The translations under genes were made by a program, and so were the position numbers. The notes under the pieces are model-generated. The model saw only the letters and a list, made by a program, of their open reading frames with translations, searched no databases and had not been told where the DNA came from. From Flavobacteriales bacterium (GTDB lineage Bacteria > Bacteroidota > Bacteroidia > Flavobacteriales_D > Crocinitomicaceae), in the NCBI GenBank assembly GCA_947470515.1, contig CANITF010000007.1, positions 1 through 64,000 on the forward strand: a stretch of DNA of 64,000 nucleotides, given 5' to 3'. Shown one piece after another: positions 44,654 to 54,007 of this stretch; position 1 is the first letter of the stretch, and every line of letters begins with the position of its first letter.

Positions 44654-45172
44654 TTAAGAAAGCCACTTTAAGTTTCTCGAATACATCAAGATGAAAATAC
44701 CTGATATTAGTAAATTGAAAATAACAATAAAAGAAGGGATATCCGCGGGTGAAACAAACATATATATCTGACCAATTGAAGCCAACGAATAAATAATGTA
44801 TAAATGAAACCCAATCTTATGACCTTGCATCATTTTAATTACACCAAATAATCCTGAACCAATAATAATCAATGAAAAAATACTATTTAAATAAAAATGA
44901 TTGTTAACTGAAACTGTCATTCTGCCAATTTGTTCCATCATCACTGCAAAACTTTCCATATCAAGAGAACGCATTTCATCAGCTGATTTTGTTAACTGCA
45001 CAGAATAATCTAGTAATTGTTCCTCGTTCATTGGGCCACCTGCAAGACCGATTAACCCAAACAATAATGAAAATCCAATAAAAACAAAACTTAACACACA
45101 TAGAACCGTCAAAAAGGCCGGACGTGGTTCTTTCATTGAAGGCTGTTTTTCGATAGATTCAATCGTTTCCAT
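44654..45172 (-). CDS. four-helix membrane protein of unknown function
   Basis: A 172-residue inner-membrane protein with about four segments: LTVLCVLSFVFIGFSLLFGL near 20-45, LNSIFSLIIIGSGLFGVI near 100-118, IGFHLYIIYSLASIGQIYMFV near 120-145 and FIVIFNLLISGIFILMY near 150-167. The loop after segment 1 is acidic. No family is recognised. It starts 1 bp after the hutH stop in the same direction, so it is probably co-transcribed, without obvious functional link. Confidence 0.65.
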   Translation of the reverse strand: METIESIEKQPSMKEPRPAFLTVLCVLSFVFIGFSLLFGLIGLAGGPMNEEQLLDYSVQLTKSADEMRSLDMESFAVMMEQIGRMTVSVNNHFYLNSIFSLIIIGSGLFGVIKMMQGHKIGFHLYIIYSLASIGQIYMFVSPADIPSFIVIFNLLISGIFILMYSRNLKWLS

Positions 45173-45173
45173 A

Positions 45174-46661
45174 CTATTTCATTTTTTGTTTCACAAATTT
45201 AACGCTTTCGGCAATTAACGGGTGTAAATACTCGTCATTATTAACAAATCTTACCGTTTGACGAAAATCAGAAACTGTTTTTTCAATAATAAGTGATGAT
45301 TTTAAAGGTCTTCTGAACTCAAAGGCTTGAGCTGCATTTAACAATTCGATTCCTTGTATTGTGAAACAATTTTCTACGACACGTAATAATTTTGTTGCTG
45401 CATTTGCGCCCATAGAAACATGATCTTCTTGACCGTTACTCGAATCAATTGTATCAACTGATGCTGGAGTGCATAATTGTTTATTTTGACTCACCACTGA
45501 CGCACAAGCGTATTGGGGAATCATAAATCCTGAATTTAATCCTGGATTTGCGACCAAAAATGCAGGAAGACCCCTTGTTCCAGATATCAATTTATACACT
45601 CTTCTTTCTGAAATACTTCCCATTTCTGCCAAAGCAATTGCCAAGAAATCCATTGTAATTGCCAATGGTTGTCCGTGAAAATTTCCTGCAGAAACGATAT
45701 CATCTTCATCTGGAAAAATCGTTGGATTATCAGTCACCGCATTTACCTCTCGTTCAATAATCATTGCAGCGTAATCCAATGCATCTTTTGAGGCACCATG
45801 AACTTGTGGAATACATCGGAAAGAATAAGGATCTTGAACATGCGCTTTTTCTTGAACGATAATTTCACTACCAGCTAATAAATCACGGAAGATTTTTGCC
45901 ACTTCAATTTGTCCTTGTTGCTTTCGAATTTCATTCACGTTCCCTTGAAATGGATTTAATCGTCCATCATATCCTTCTAATGATATTGCAGCAATTGTAT
46001 TCCATTGATTCCATAATTGATTTCCTTTTGAAACGCAATAGGACGCATACGAACTCATGAATTGTGTTCCGTTCAATAAAGCCAATCCTTCTTTTGATTG
46101 CAAAACAATTGGTTCAAGGTTCATTGCTTTTAACACTTCTGCCGATGCATGCTTTTTACCTTGAAAATAAACTTCACCTTCACCAATTAATGGCAAAGAC
46201 AAATGTGCTAAAGGAGCCAAATCTCCGGAAGCGCCCAAACTTCCTTGTTGATATACAACTGGTAAAATGTTGTTATTGAAAAAATAGATTAGGCGTTCAA
46301 CAGTTGCAACTTGCACCCCTGAATGACCGTGAGAAAGTCCTAAAACTTTCAAAAACAACATGCGTTTTACAATTTCTTGTGGCACTTCATCTCCAGTTCC
46401 ACATGCATGAGATAACACCAAATTTGTTTGTAATTGCTCTAAATCTTTTGTGTCAATTGCAGTATTACAAAGTGATCCAAATCCCGTATTAATACCATAA
46501 ATAAGTTTATCATGACGCTGAATCTTTTCATCCAAATATGTTCTGCATTTTTGAATCAGCCCTCGAGCATTTTCTCCTAATTCAAGTGTTACATGATTTT
46601 CAAGAATTTCATCTATTTGATGGAGAGAAATCCATTCGTTATTTATGGTGTAGTTTTTCAT
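45174..46661 (-). CDS. hutH: histidine ammonia-lyase
   Basis: A 495-residue lyase that converts histidine to urocanate and ammonia. The MIO cofactor forms from Ala144-Ser145-Gly146 in SLGASGDLAPLAHLSL. Active-site Tyr55 lies in YGINTGFG. The NGTQFMSSY segment and GNFHGQPLA region are conserved. Length is normal. No hutU, hutI or hutG is in the window, so histidine degradation would need genes elsewhere. Assignment as HAL rather than another aromatic lyase rests on overall likeness. Confidence 0.9.
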   Translation of the reverse strand: MKNYTINNEWISLHQIDEILENHVTLELGENARGLIQKCRTYLDEKIQRHDKLIYGINTGFGSLCNTAIDTKDLEQLQTNLVLSHACGTGDEVPQEIVKRMLFLKVLGLSHGHSGVQVATVERLIYFFNNNILPVVYQQGSLGASGDLAPLAHLSLPLIGEGEVYFQGKKHASAEVLKAMNLEPIVLQSKEGLALLNGTQFMSSYASYCVSKGNQLWNQWNTIAAISLEGYDGRLNPFQGNVNEIRKQQGQIEVAKIFRDLLAGSEIIVQEKAHVQDPYSFRCIPQVHGASKDALDYAAMIIEREVNAVTDNPTIFPDEDDIVSAGNFHGQPLAITMDFLAIALAEMGSISERRVYKLISGTRGLPAFLVANPGLNSGFMIPQYACASVVSQNKQLCTPASVDTIDSSNGQEDHVSMGANAATKLLRVVENCFTIQGIELLNAAQAFEFRRPLKSSLIIEKTVSDFRQTVRFVNNDEYLHPLIAESVKFVKQKMK

Positions 46662-46731
46662 TTTTATGTCTATTTCTTTAAGCCATATCGGCAGTCGAAT
46701 GCAATTCGACTTTACGAGTATGACTTGATAT

Positions 46732-48102
46732 CTATTGCTTCAACTTGAAAATCAATTCATCGATACTCATTTCTTCCTGATCTCCAGTTTCCATGTTTTT
46801 CAATTGAATTAATTCTTGATTCATTTCATTTTCGCCCACCAAAGCAACATATTGGACATTTCTGTCATTGGCATATTTCATTTGCTTTTGCATTTTAGCA
46901 GTTGAAGGATATAATTCACAATCGATATCATTTGCGCGAACTTCATGCACTAACTTCATGCAATGAGCTTGTTCTTTTTCTCCAAAATTCACGAATAATA
47001 ACGTTAATCCTTGATCCGTTTCTTTTGGAAATAATTCCAATTCTGTGATCACATCATAAATTCTATCTGCACCAAAAGAGATTCCAACTCCAGACATTCC
47101 TGGCATTCCAAATAATCCAGTTAAATCATCGTATCTTCCTCCTCCACAAATACTGCCCATTTTCACACCATTTGCTTTTACTTCGAAAATTGCTCCTGTG
47201 TAATAATTTAAACCTCTCGCTAACGTAATGTCGAATTCAATTTCTGCACGTTGAAGTCCCAGACGTTCCACATTATCAAACACAAATTGCAATTCCTCCA
47301 AACCTTTTAAGCCAATTTCACTTTTAACTAAAAAAGTACTCATTTTGGTCATTTTCTCTGAATTTGAACCTGAAAAAGAGAATAAAGGTTGAATTTTTTC
47401 AATTGCTGCTTCAGAAATTCCTTTTTCACGCAACTCTTTCACAACTCCTTCTTCTCCAATTTTATCTAATTTATCGATTGCTACAGTAATGTCGATAATT
47501 CTAGCAGTTTCACCACTCACTTCTGCAATTCCAGAAAGTATTTTACGGTTATTGACTTTGATTGTAAAACTTGGCAATTGCAAATTCGTTAAAACTTCGT
47601 CGATCATGAATGTAAAATCAACTTCATTCACCAAAGAATCACTTCCTACAACATCAGCATCACACTGAAAAAACTCTTGGTATCTGCCATGTTGTGGTCT
47701 ATCTGCTCTCCAAACAGGTTGAATTTGATAGCGTTTAAATGGAAAGGACAATTCATTTTGGTGCTGTACGACAAATCGTGCAAAAGGAACCGTTAAATCA
47801 TAACGCAATGCTTTTTCTGAAAGAGAATTTGCGAAACGTGGTAAATTATCTTGTACTAAAGCATCCAAATCTGCCTTTCGCACTTTTTCTCCAGAATTCA
47901 AGATTCTAAAAATCAATCGATCTCCTTCTTCCCCATATTTCCCCATCAAAGTTGAAGACAATTCGAATGAAGGTGTTTCAATTGGTGCAAAACCAAATTT
48001 TCTAAATGATTTTTTAATAGTATCGAAAATATAGGTTCTTCTAGCTACTTCTTTTGGAAGAAAATCACGCGTTCCTTTAGGAATTGAAGGTTTTTGAGCC
48101 AT
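46732..48102 (-). CDS. hisS: histidyl-tRNA synthetase
   Basis: A 456-residue class II synthetase. The motif 1 region follows [14 protein letters not shown]. Motif 2 is [24 protein letters not shown]. The histidine-specific segments are [14 protein letters not shown] and, near motif 3, [14 protein letters not shown]. The C-terminal anticodon domain (about 360-456) is complete. Length is normal. It is separated from hutH by a 70-bp spacer and from the next upstream gene by a repeat element. Confidence 0.97.
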   Translation of the reverse strand: MAQKPSIPKGTRDFLPKEVARRTYIFDTIKKSFRKFGFAPIETPSFELSSTLMGKYGEEGDRLIFRILNSGEKVRKADLDALVQDNLPRFANSLSEKALRYDLTVPFARFVVQHQNELSFPFKRYQIQPVWRADRPQHGRYQEFFQCDADVVGSDSLVNEVDFTFMIDEVLTNLQLPSFTIKVNNRKILSGIAEVSGETARIIDITVAIDKLDKIGEEGVVKELREKGISEAAIEKIQPLFSFSGSNSEKMTKMSTFLVKSEIGLKGLEELQFVFDNVERLGLQRAEIEFDITLARGLNYYTGAIFEVKANGVKMGSICGGGRYDDLTGLFGMPGMSGVGISFGADRIYDVITELELFPKETDQGLTLLFVNFGEKEQAHCMKLVHEVRANDIDCELYPSTAKMQKQMKYANDRNVQYVALVGENEMNQELIQLKNMETGDQEEMSIDELIFKLKQ

Positions 48103-48138
48103 TGTAAAATTGAATTTGGGTAAAGATAGAAAAAGAGT

Positions 48139-48264
48139 TCTTAGTTACTAGTTGCTAGTTATGAATTACAAGTTAAAATAATTAGAAGTTGCTAATTGGA
48201 ATCATGAAAAAACAATAAATCGTATTGGTTCAAAAACTAGTAATTTGTAACTAGCAACTAATCG
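48139..48264. repeat. inverted-repeat element of the TAGTTGC family (B)
   Basis: TTAGTTACTAGTTGCTAGTT at 48141 is answered by TAATTTGTAACTAGCAACTA at 48241-48260 in inverse. A TATCTTTA box of hisS (minus, 48121-48128) lies just before it. Confidence 0.58.
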
Positions 48265-48271
48265 ATTTTAC

Positions 48272-49312
48272 TTATAGTGCAGTTTTCCCGAGCCATCTCA
48301 AAACGTTATCACACCACATTGCATCGGATTCTTGTTGCGTAATGATATTGGATTCAACAGCAAAATCAATAACACGACCTGGGTATGAATTGGCAACACC
48401 CTCCATTTCCCCTAAAGGATAAGGATCATCTAATCCTGCAATTATTTGTGATGCACCTGCTCTCGTTTTTATTAATTGTAAGGTATATGAATCGTGCACT
48501 AAAGAATCAAAGAATAAATTTGGATGACCAAGAGCTTCTCTTGGATTGGTTGTGCCTTCAAATAAATCTGGTCGACCATCAAAACCTTGTAAACGACGGC
48601 CATAATTTGCTTGACCTAACATACAACCATGCGCAAAGCACGTTCTTACATTCGGAAATTTCTCTAAAAGATTGTTAAGCGCGAATAAGTGCAAGGTGTC
48701 AGCTGTTTGCGCCATCATCCAAACCAAATGAAACCGCCAATAGATATCTTTTAATTTCACCATTTTTTCAGCATCGTAAGGATGAATTTCAACAGCCAAA
48801 TTGTAATGATTTGCTAATTCATAAATGGGAAAAACACTTTCATCTGCTATGGATAGCCATTCTCCTTCTTTGTTTAAGAAATGAGTTGGTAGACAAAGTA
48901 AACTAAGCTTTAATTGGGTTACACAGCGTTCAATTTCTTTGAGCGCATCTTCCATGTAAAGCGGTTGCACAACAAAACCGCATGTAAATTTATCTGGTCT
49001 TCTTTGCTGAACACTTGCATTAAAATCGTTCTGCCATCGAATAGCATCATGCGCATCTTGTCGCTCCCAACCATTGCAATAAACTTGAGATAGGTTCAAC
49101 ATTACTCCATGATCGATATCGTATTTCGACATCCATTCTAATTTTTCATCAAAGAAAAAACTAGGGTCTGTTATTGGTCGCGACCAATCATCTTGGCGCA
49201 TGAATTTTTTATCCTCGTCAATCCAAAACAACTTTTTTTCCTTCATGAACTTTGGAATTTCACTTGGTTCAGGAAGAATGTGACCGTGTCCGTTGATTTT
49301 GAGTTTTTTCAT
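48272..49312 (-). CDS. ACMSD-like amidohydrolase
   Basis: The chosen start is the ATG at 49312 (MKKLKINGHGH), for 346 residues. It is an amidohydrolase-2 family enzyme closest in pattern to 2-amino-3-carboxymuconate semialdehyde decarboxylase: GHGHILPEP metal motif at the start, FVVQPLYMEDALKEIERCV, EIHPYDAEK, CFAHGCMLGQ, RRLQGFDGRPDLFEGTTNP and GLDDPYPLGE near the end. ACMSD works in kynurenine-pathway tryptophan breakdown. No other kynurenine gene is in the window. The gene follows ftsY by 18 bp. Confidence 0.75.
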   Translation of the reverse strand: MKKLKINGHGHILPEPSEIPKFMKEKKLFWIDEDKKFMRQDDWSRPITDPSFFFDEKLEWMSKYDIDHGVMLNLSQVYCNGWERQDAHDAIRWQNDFNASVQQRRPDKFTCGFVVQPLYMEDALKEIERCVTQLKLSLLCLPTHFLNKEGEWLSIADESVFPIYELANHYNLAVEIHPYDAEKMVKLKDIYWRFHLVWMMAQTADTLHLFALNNLLEKFPNVRTCFAHGCMLGQANYGRRLQGFDGRPDLFEGTTNPREALGHPNLFFDSLVHDSYTLQLIKTRAGASQIIAGLDDPYPLGEMEGVANSYPGRVIDFAVESNIITQQESDAMWCDNVLRWLGKTAL

Positions 49313-49330
49313 TATGAACACTTATTTGAC

Positions 49331-50284
49331 TTAAGAAAACAATGAATCTACAAATTCTGTTTTATTGAATAATTGTAAATCGTTTATTCCTTCTCCAACA
49401 CCAATATACTTAACTGGGATTTTCATTTGATCTGAAATACCAATTACAACGCCGCCTTTTGCTGTTCCGTCTAGTTTTGTAATCGCTAGGGCATTAATAT
49501 CTGTTGCTAAAGAAAACTGTTTTGCTTGTTCAAAGGCATTTTGACCAGTTGAACCATCCAATACCAATAAAATTTCGTGAGGAGCTCCTGGAATAACTTT
49601 TTCCATTACCCGTTTAATTTTACTCAACTCGGTCATCAAATTGATTTTGTTATGCAATCTTCCTGCAGTATCGATAATTACAACATCTGCATCCTGAGAT
49701 TTTGCGGATTGCAAGGTATCGAATGCAACAGAAGCGGGATCTGCGCCCATTCCTTGTTGTACGATTGGAACACCAACTCGTTCAGACCAAATAATTAATT
49801 GATCTACAGCAGCTGCACGAAAAGTATCTGCTGCTCCAAGAACAACTTTTTTGCCGGATGATTTGAATTGATGAGCAAGTTTACCGATTGTTGTTGTTTT
49901 TCCTACACCATTTACACCAACAACCATAATAACATATGGTTGGCCATCTTGTTTTTCAACTTCAAAACTACCTTGATTTGTTGAATTATTTTCTTCAAGA
50001 AGCGCTGCAATTTCTTCTTTTAAAATAGTATTTAATTCATTTGTGCCTAGAACTTTATCTCTCGAAACGCGTGCTTCTATTCTTTTGATGATTTTTAATG
50101 TTGTATCAACTCCAACATCTGAAGTTATTAGGACCTCTTCAAGATTATCCAATACTTCTTCATCAACCTTAGATTTACCAACGATTGTGCGCGCCAGTTT
50201 TGACAAAAAACTTTGTTTGGTTTTTTCTAGTCCTTTATCGAGACTTTCTTTTTTTTCTTTTGAGAATAATCCGAAAAATGCCAT
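49331..50284 (-). CDS. ftsY: signal recognition particle receptor FtsY
   Basis: A 317-residue SRP GTPase. The short N-terminal A region is followed by the N domain helices (about 20-100) and the G domain: GVNGVGKTTTIGKLA, DTFRAAAVDQL, VVIIDTAGRLHN and TKLDGTAKGG, ending in GVGEGINDLQLFN. FtsY docks the ribosome-SRP complex at the membrane. The short A domain is usual in Bacteroidota. A terminator (50310-50336) separates it from the upstream ribosomal-protein genes. Confidence 0.97.
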   Translation of the reverse strand: MAFFGLFSKEKKESLDKGLEKTKQSFLSKLARTIVGKSKVDEEVLDNLEEVLITSDVGVDTTLKIIKRIEARVSRDKVLGTNELNTILKEEIAALLEENNSTNQGSFEVEKQDGQPYVIMVVGVNGVGKTTTIGKLAHQFKSSGKKVVLGAADTFRAAAVDQLIIWSERVGVPIVQQGMGADPASVAFDTLQSAKSQDADVVIIDTAGRLHNKINLMTELSKIKRVMEKVIPGAPHEILLVLDGSTGQNAFEQAKQFSLATDINALAITKLDGTAKGGVVIGISDQMKIPVKYIGVGEGINDLQLFNKTEFVDSLFS

Positions 50285-50309
50285 AATCTTGTATTGAATA
50301 TGTAAAAAT

Positions 50310-50336
50310 AAGAAAAGCCCCGAATAATCGAGGCTT
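50310..50336 (-). terminator. terminator between DUF4295 gene and ftsY
   Basis: On the minus strand AAGCCTCG pairs with CGGGGCTT (one U-G) around ATTATT and runs into TTTTC. It lies 26 bp after the DUF4295 stop and 26 bp before the ftsY start. Confidence 0.75.
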
Positions 50337-50361
50337 AAATAGTTATAAAAAGAAAAGGTGA

Positions 50362-50517
50362 TCAGTTCTTAGAGAACCATTCTTTTACTTTATCGTTGTG
50401 AACAATTTCTTCTTTGAAGGTATATGACCCAGACTTTTCAGACTTTTGCATTTTAATAACCTTTGTATGTTCTTTTCCGCCACCTTTTTGTAACGATGCT
50501 ACTACTTTCTTTGCCAT
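50362..50517 (-). CDS. DUF4295 small protein, 51 aa
   Basis: A 51-residue basic protein: MAKKVVASLQKGGGKEHTKV at the start, EWFSKN at the end. It matches the DUF4295 family, which in Bacteroidota follows rpmG and rpmB. A ribosome-associated role is inferred from this constant position and from its basic charge. It starts 7 bp after the rpmG stop, and a terminator follows. Confidence 0.85.
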   Translation of the reverse strand: MAKKVVASLQKGGGKEHTKVIKMQKSEKSGSYTFKEEIVHNDKVKEWFSKN

Positions 50518-50524
50518 GATTCAA

Positions 50525-50713
50525 TTATTTAATCTCCTTATGAACCGTCATACGCTTCAAAATAGGATTGAATTTTTTAATTTCCATTCGATCAGGTGTG
50601 TTCTTTCTATTCTTCGTTGTTATGTAACGAGAAGTTCCTGGTTGACCTGATTCCTTGTGCTCGGTGCACTCAAGAATTACTTGAATTCTATTACCTTTTG
50701 CTTTCTTAGCCAT
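50525..50713 (-). CDS. rpmG: 50S ribosomal protein L33
   Basis: A 62-residue ribosomal protein of the large subunit. It has [36 protein letters not shown] and a C-terminal basic helix. Only one Cys is present (ECTEHK), so it is the zinc-free C-minus form. It is the middle gene of the rpmB-rpmG-DUF4295 group. Confidence 0.96.
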   Translation of the reverse strand: MAKKAKGNRIQVILECTEHKESGQPGTSRYITTKNRKNTPDRMEIKKFNPILKRMTVHKEIK

Positions 50714-50758
50714 TTCTTTACTTTTTCAAGTCTACCGTTTCACAACGGGAGGACAAGA

Positions 50759-50995
50759 TTATTTTAAATATCCTTTCTCGCGTGCCTCTTTTATGACAGC
50801 AGAAATACCTTTTTTGTTAATATTTCTCAACGCTGACGTTGAAATTTTTAACGTTACAAAACGCTCTTCTTCAGGGAGAAAAAATTTCTTTGAAATTAAA
50901 TTCGGGTAGAATTTACGCTTCGTTCTGCGTTTTGAGTGAGAAACATTGTTTCCTACCATAACAGATTTACCCGTAAGTTGACAAATTCGTGACAT
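50759..50995 (-). CDS. rpmB: 50S ribosomal protein L28
   Basis: A 78-residue large-subunit protein: [29 protein letters not shown] at positions 1-29 is the family signature, and [26 protein letters not shown] forms the end. The N-terminal CQLTG lacks the second Cys pair, a zinc-free form. It opens the rpmB-rpmG-DUF4295 operon, with a promoter at 51030-51060. Confidence 0.96.
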   Translation of the reverse strand: MSRICQLTGKSVMVGNNVSHSKRRTKRKFYPNLISKKFFLPEEERFVTLKISTSALRNINKKGISAVIKEAREKGYLK

Positions 50996-51029
50996 CTATA
51001 GTTGTTTTATCCTTATTCTAAATGGGGTG

Positions 51030-51060
51030 CAAAGTAACTACTTTTTTCCTACATGAACAA
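51030..51060 (-). promoter_or_regulatory. promoter of the rpmB operon
   Basis: On the minus strand TTG (51058-51060) and TTACTTTG (51030-51037) are 20 bp apart, near the TTTG/TAnnTTTG consensus (one mismatch in the -7 box). The rpmB start is 34 bp downstream. Confidence 0.45.
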
Positions 51061-51067
51061 GGAAAGA

Positions 51068-52321
51068 TTAATTTTTTTCACTTAAAATTCCTAAAATTTT
51101 ACATCTCGCTAGATTTAAGGCAGTTAAAACAGCCATTTCGATGTTCCTTTCACGATTATTTCCAAAGTTAAATTGTTTCGAAAACACATTTTCCTTATTT
51201 GCAATCGCAATCCATATTGTGCCAACAGGTTTCTCATCGGTCCCACCGTCTGGGCCTGCAACTCCCGAAGTAGAAATACACCAATCAACACCAAGAATTT
51301 CTCTGCCATTAATTGCCATTTGCTCAATGACTTCTCGACTAACAGCTCCATAATTATCTAAACTTTCAGAAGTGACATTTACAAGTTTCTTTTTCAGTTC
51401 ATTGCTATAGGTTAGAAAACTTCCTTGAAAATAAGCAGAAGAACCAGCTACAGAAACAATACTTTTAGAAATAGCCCCTGCAGTGCAGCTTTCTACTGTT
51501 CCAATAGTGTTATTATTCGCAATCAACAATTTACCTAATACACTTGGCAAGGTATCACTTTCAGAACCATAAATATATTGTGGAAATCGATCTTCAAGAA
51601 CAGTGAAGTACGCATTAATTTCTTCCTTCCGAGCTTCACCTTGATAGGATGATAGTCGCAATTTCACCATTCCTGGAGAAGGTAAATAAGCCAATCCTAG
51701 TCCTGCTGCTCTCACTTCATTTTCCCAGTCTTTAATCGCTTCAGCCAAAAATGATTCACCAATTCCTTGTGTCAAAATAGTTTTGTGATACATCGCTTTC
51801 AGTTCGAACCTTGCTTTTATGCGAGGAAAAACCTCTTCCAACATGATTCCTTTCATTTCATAAGGTACACCAGGCATACTTATTAAGACTTTATCATTGT
51901 GTGTGAACCACATTCCGGCAGCTGTTCCGTATCTATTTTCGAGAATCTCACATTTCTTTGGCAATTCTGCTTGACGAATATTCACCTCCAACATTGGACG
52001 TTTTCGCTCTGCAAAATAGGTTTCTATCTTCGTTAAAGTTGGTAAATGAATTTCCAGTTCACTATCGAAATATTCACACAACGTATATTTCGTAATATCA
52101 TCTTTTGTTGGTCCCAAACCACCTGTTACCAAAACAATATCACTTCTTAAAAACGCAGCATCAATGGCTTCTTTAATCAGCTGTTTTTCATCCGAAATTG
52201 TGGTTACTTGAACAATTTGAATTCCAATTTTAGAACATTCTTGTCCGAGCCAAGATGCGTTTGTATTGATCGTTTGTCCAATTAACAATTCATCACCTAT
52301 TGATAGGATTTCAGCCCTCAT
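51068..52321 (-). CDS. cinA: CinA family (competence/damage-inducible, NMN deamidase) protein
   Basis: The chosen start is the ATG at 52321 (MRAEILSIGDELLIGQ), for 417 residues, overlapping the rlmD end by 11 bp; the frame extends to 52345. The N-terminal MoCF-like domain has IGDELLIGQTINTNA, VTGGLGPTKDDITK and SMPGVPYEMKGI. The C-terminal CinA domain has TVESCTAGAISKSIVSVAGSS, SYFQGSFLTYSNELK and STSGVAGPDGGTDEKPVGT. Members hydrolyse ADP-ribose and deamidate nicotinamide mononucleotide. Both domains look complete. Confidence 0.93.
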   Translation of the reverse strand: MRAEILSIGDELLIGQTINTNASWLGQECSKIGIQIVQVTTISDEKQLIKEAIDAAFLRSDIVLVTGGLGPTKDDITKYTLCEYFDSELEIHLPTLTKIETYFAERKRPMLEVNIRQAELPKKCEILENRYGTAAGMWFTHNDKVLISMPGVPYEMKGIMLEEVFPRIKARFELKAMYHKTILTQGIGESFLAEAIKDWENEVRAAGLGLAYLPSPGMVKLRLSSYQGEARKEEINAYFTVLEDRFPQYIYGSESDTLPSVLGKLLIANNNTIGTVESCTAGAISKSIVSVAGSSAYFQGSFLTYSNELKKKLVNVTSESLDNYGAVSREVIEQMAINGREILGVDWCISTSGVAGPDGGTDEKPVGTIWIAIANKENVFSKQFNFGNNRERNIEMAVLTALNLARCKILGILSEKN

Positions 52322-53753
52322 TTTTTCTTCTTTTAAATTTGGCAATCGATTCGATGTGACCTGTATGTGGAAATTGATCTACCAGCGAAATCTTCTCAAG
52401 CTCATAGCCAGCTTTTGATAGCGTTTCAGCATCTCTAGCTTGGGTAGATGGGTTACACGAGATATAAACGATATTTTCAGCTCCTAAATCAATTGTTTTT
52501 AAGAGTGTTTTTGGTGCAATACCTGCTCTCGGTGGATCTAAGATTATAGTGGAAATATTCCCAATATATTCAGGGTGTTCTTTTAGGAATTTCCCTACAT
52601 CTGCAGCGTAGAAATTAATTCCTTTTATACCATTTCGTTTACAATTTCGTTTGGCATCTTCTATTGCTTCAGCCACAATATCCACTCCAACGATTTCAAC
52701 ATCACCTTTTCGTGTAGATAATATTTGTCCAATCGTTCCTGTTCCACAAAATAAATCCATCACGACTTTTCCTGTTGGAATTTCCTCTTCAAAAACATAA
52801 TCCAATGCTTTGGTGTATAATTTTTCAGCACTCTTTGGATTCGTTTGAAAGAAACTTTCCATGGAAATTTCAAAATTCAAACCCAATAATTTTTCAATGA
52901 CAATTGGTTCACCATAGACTAACTTCCATTGACCATTTTCAATTTTCGCTCTATCGGCAACGTTATCGTTAACTGTATGTTGAAACCCAGCTAAGCGATT
53001 TCCTAATTTTTCTTTTAGAAACGATGCAAATGCTTCTACGTCAAAATCTTCCAATCCTACTGAAGAAGTCACTAAATTCAGCAGTAACTGATCTTGTTCA
53101 AATGATTTCCTAACTACAATGTGCCTAAAGAAACCTTCTTTTTTTGGTGGATGCCATGCTGGTAATCCCGTATTTTGAAGAAATATTCGAATATCTTTTA
53201 GTATCGTCTCCCATTGCTCGTCGAACATACCACTTGGTTTGTTCAAACTTTCTACCTTCCACCATGTTCCGCGACGTTTAAATCCTAATGCAAATGCTTC
53301 GTCTTTCTCTTCGCCTGTTTCCAAATCATGTTCAATAGTCGAAAAACTATATTCCATTTTATTGCGGTAATAATAATGGTTTGGAGAAGATATGAATTCG
53401 TCAAAACGATCATTTAAATCTCGAATATTAGAAATTCTACTAAATACTTCTAAGGTTGATTTTTTCTTGTGTTCTTCTTGCAATGCAATTGGAACGTATA
53501 TATATGGTCCGCCTGAAATCTCTTGAAAAGAAGATATTACCTCATCTTTCGACCTACGAATTACATCTTGGAATTTTGCTTCAGCGTGACGCTTGCGTTT
53601 TTTTTCAATTTTTGCTTTTACTAATTGACCAGGAAACGTATTGTCGACAAAAACTATATAATGACCATCTTCCGTTTCAACTTTTGCAATTCCTCTACCT
53701 CCAAAAGCATAGTCGGAAATTTCTAATTCAACAATATCACCTCTTTGAAACAC
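52311..53753 (-). CDS. rlmD: 23S rRNA (uracil-5-)-methyltransferase RlmD-like
   Basis: A 480-residue SAM-dependent m5U methyltransferase. An N-terminal TRAM domain (about 1-60) has DYAFGGRGIAKVE. The catalytic domain has FQTNPKSAEKLY, VMDLFCGTGTIGQI, DPPRAGIAPKTL and the nucleophile Cys in YISCNPSTQARD, with a C-terminal DQFPHTGHIE. No cysteine occurs before MDLFC, so the 4Fe-4S cluster of E. coli RlmD is absent, as in many Bacteroidota members. The TrmA/RlmC/RlmD specificity cannot be settled from sequence. Confidence 0.9.
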   Translation of the reverse strand: MFQRGDIVELEISDYAFGGRGIAKVETEDGHYIVFVDNTFPGQLVKAKIEKKRKRHAEAKFQDVIRRSKDEVISSFQEISGGPYIYVPIALQEEHKKKSTLEVFSRISNIRDLNDRFDEFISSPNHYYYRNKMEYSFSTIEHDLETGEEKDEAFALGFKRRGTWWKVESLNKPSGMFDEQWETILKDIRIFLQNTGLPAWHPPKKEGFFRHIVVRKSFEQDQLLLNLVTSSVGLEDFDVEAFASFLKEKLGNRLAGFQHTVNDNVADRAKIENGQWKLVYGEPIVIEKLLGLNFEISMESFFQTNPKSAEKLYTKALDYVFEEEIPTGKVVMDLFCGTGTIGQILSTRKGDVEIVGVDIVAEAIEDAKRNCKRNGIKGINFYAADVGKFLKEHPEYIGNISTIILDPPRAGIAPKTLLKTIDLGAENIVYISCNPSTQARDAETLSKAGYELEKISLVDQFPHTGHIESIAKFKRRKNEG

Positions 53754-53772
53754 GCGCGTTTATTTTGAGTGA

Positions 53773-53780
53773 CAAAGTTA
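53773..53780 (-). promoter_or_regulatory. -7 box of rlmD
   Basis: CAAAGTTA on plus reads TAACTTTG on minus, a perfect -7 match, 20 bp before the gene start at 53753. A TAGTTGC-type repeat begins at the next base. Confidence 0.4.
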
Positions 53781-54002
53781 GTTATTAGTTGCGAGTTGCG
53801 AATTAATCAAATCAAAAACGTTTCACAATTTGGGAATCAATTTGAAACACATAGAAACATAGGGCACATAGGTGGATTGATTTGGGATTGGCACTTCGAT
53901 AAACTCAGTGACCAAAATAATTTGGGATTTGCAACTTCGACAAGCTCAGCGTCCACATTAATTTGGAATTTGCAACTTGTAATTAGCAATTAATAACTTT
54001 TA
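53781..54002. repeat. inverted-repeat element of the TAGTTGC family (C) with internal tandem units
   Basis: The left end GTTATTAGTTGCGAGTTGCG has its inverted counterpart at the right end (TAATTAGCAATTAATAAC). The interior holds three tandem units of about 40 bp starting at 53881, 53921 and 53962 (TTTGGGATTGGCACTTCGAT and variants), two of which include CTTCGAYAARCTCAG. No gene is present. Confidence 0.58.
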
Positions 54003-54007
54003 ACTCC

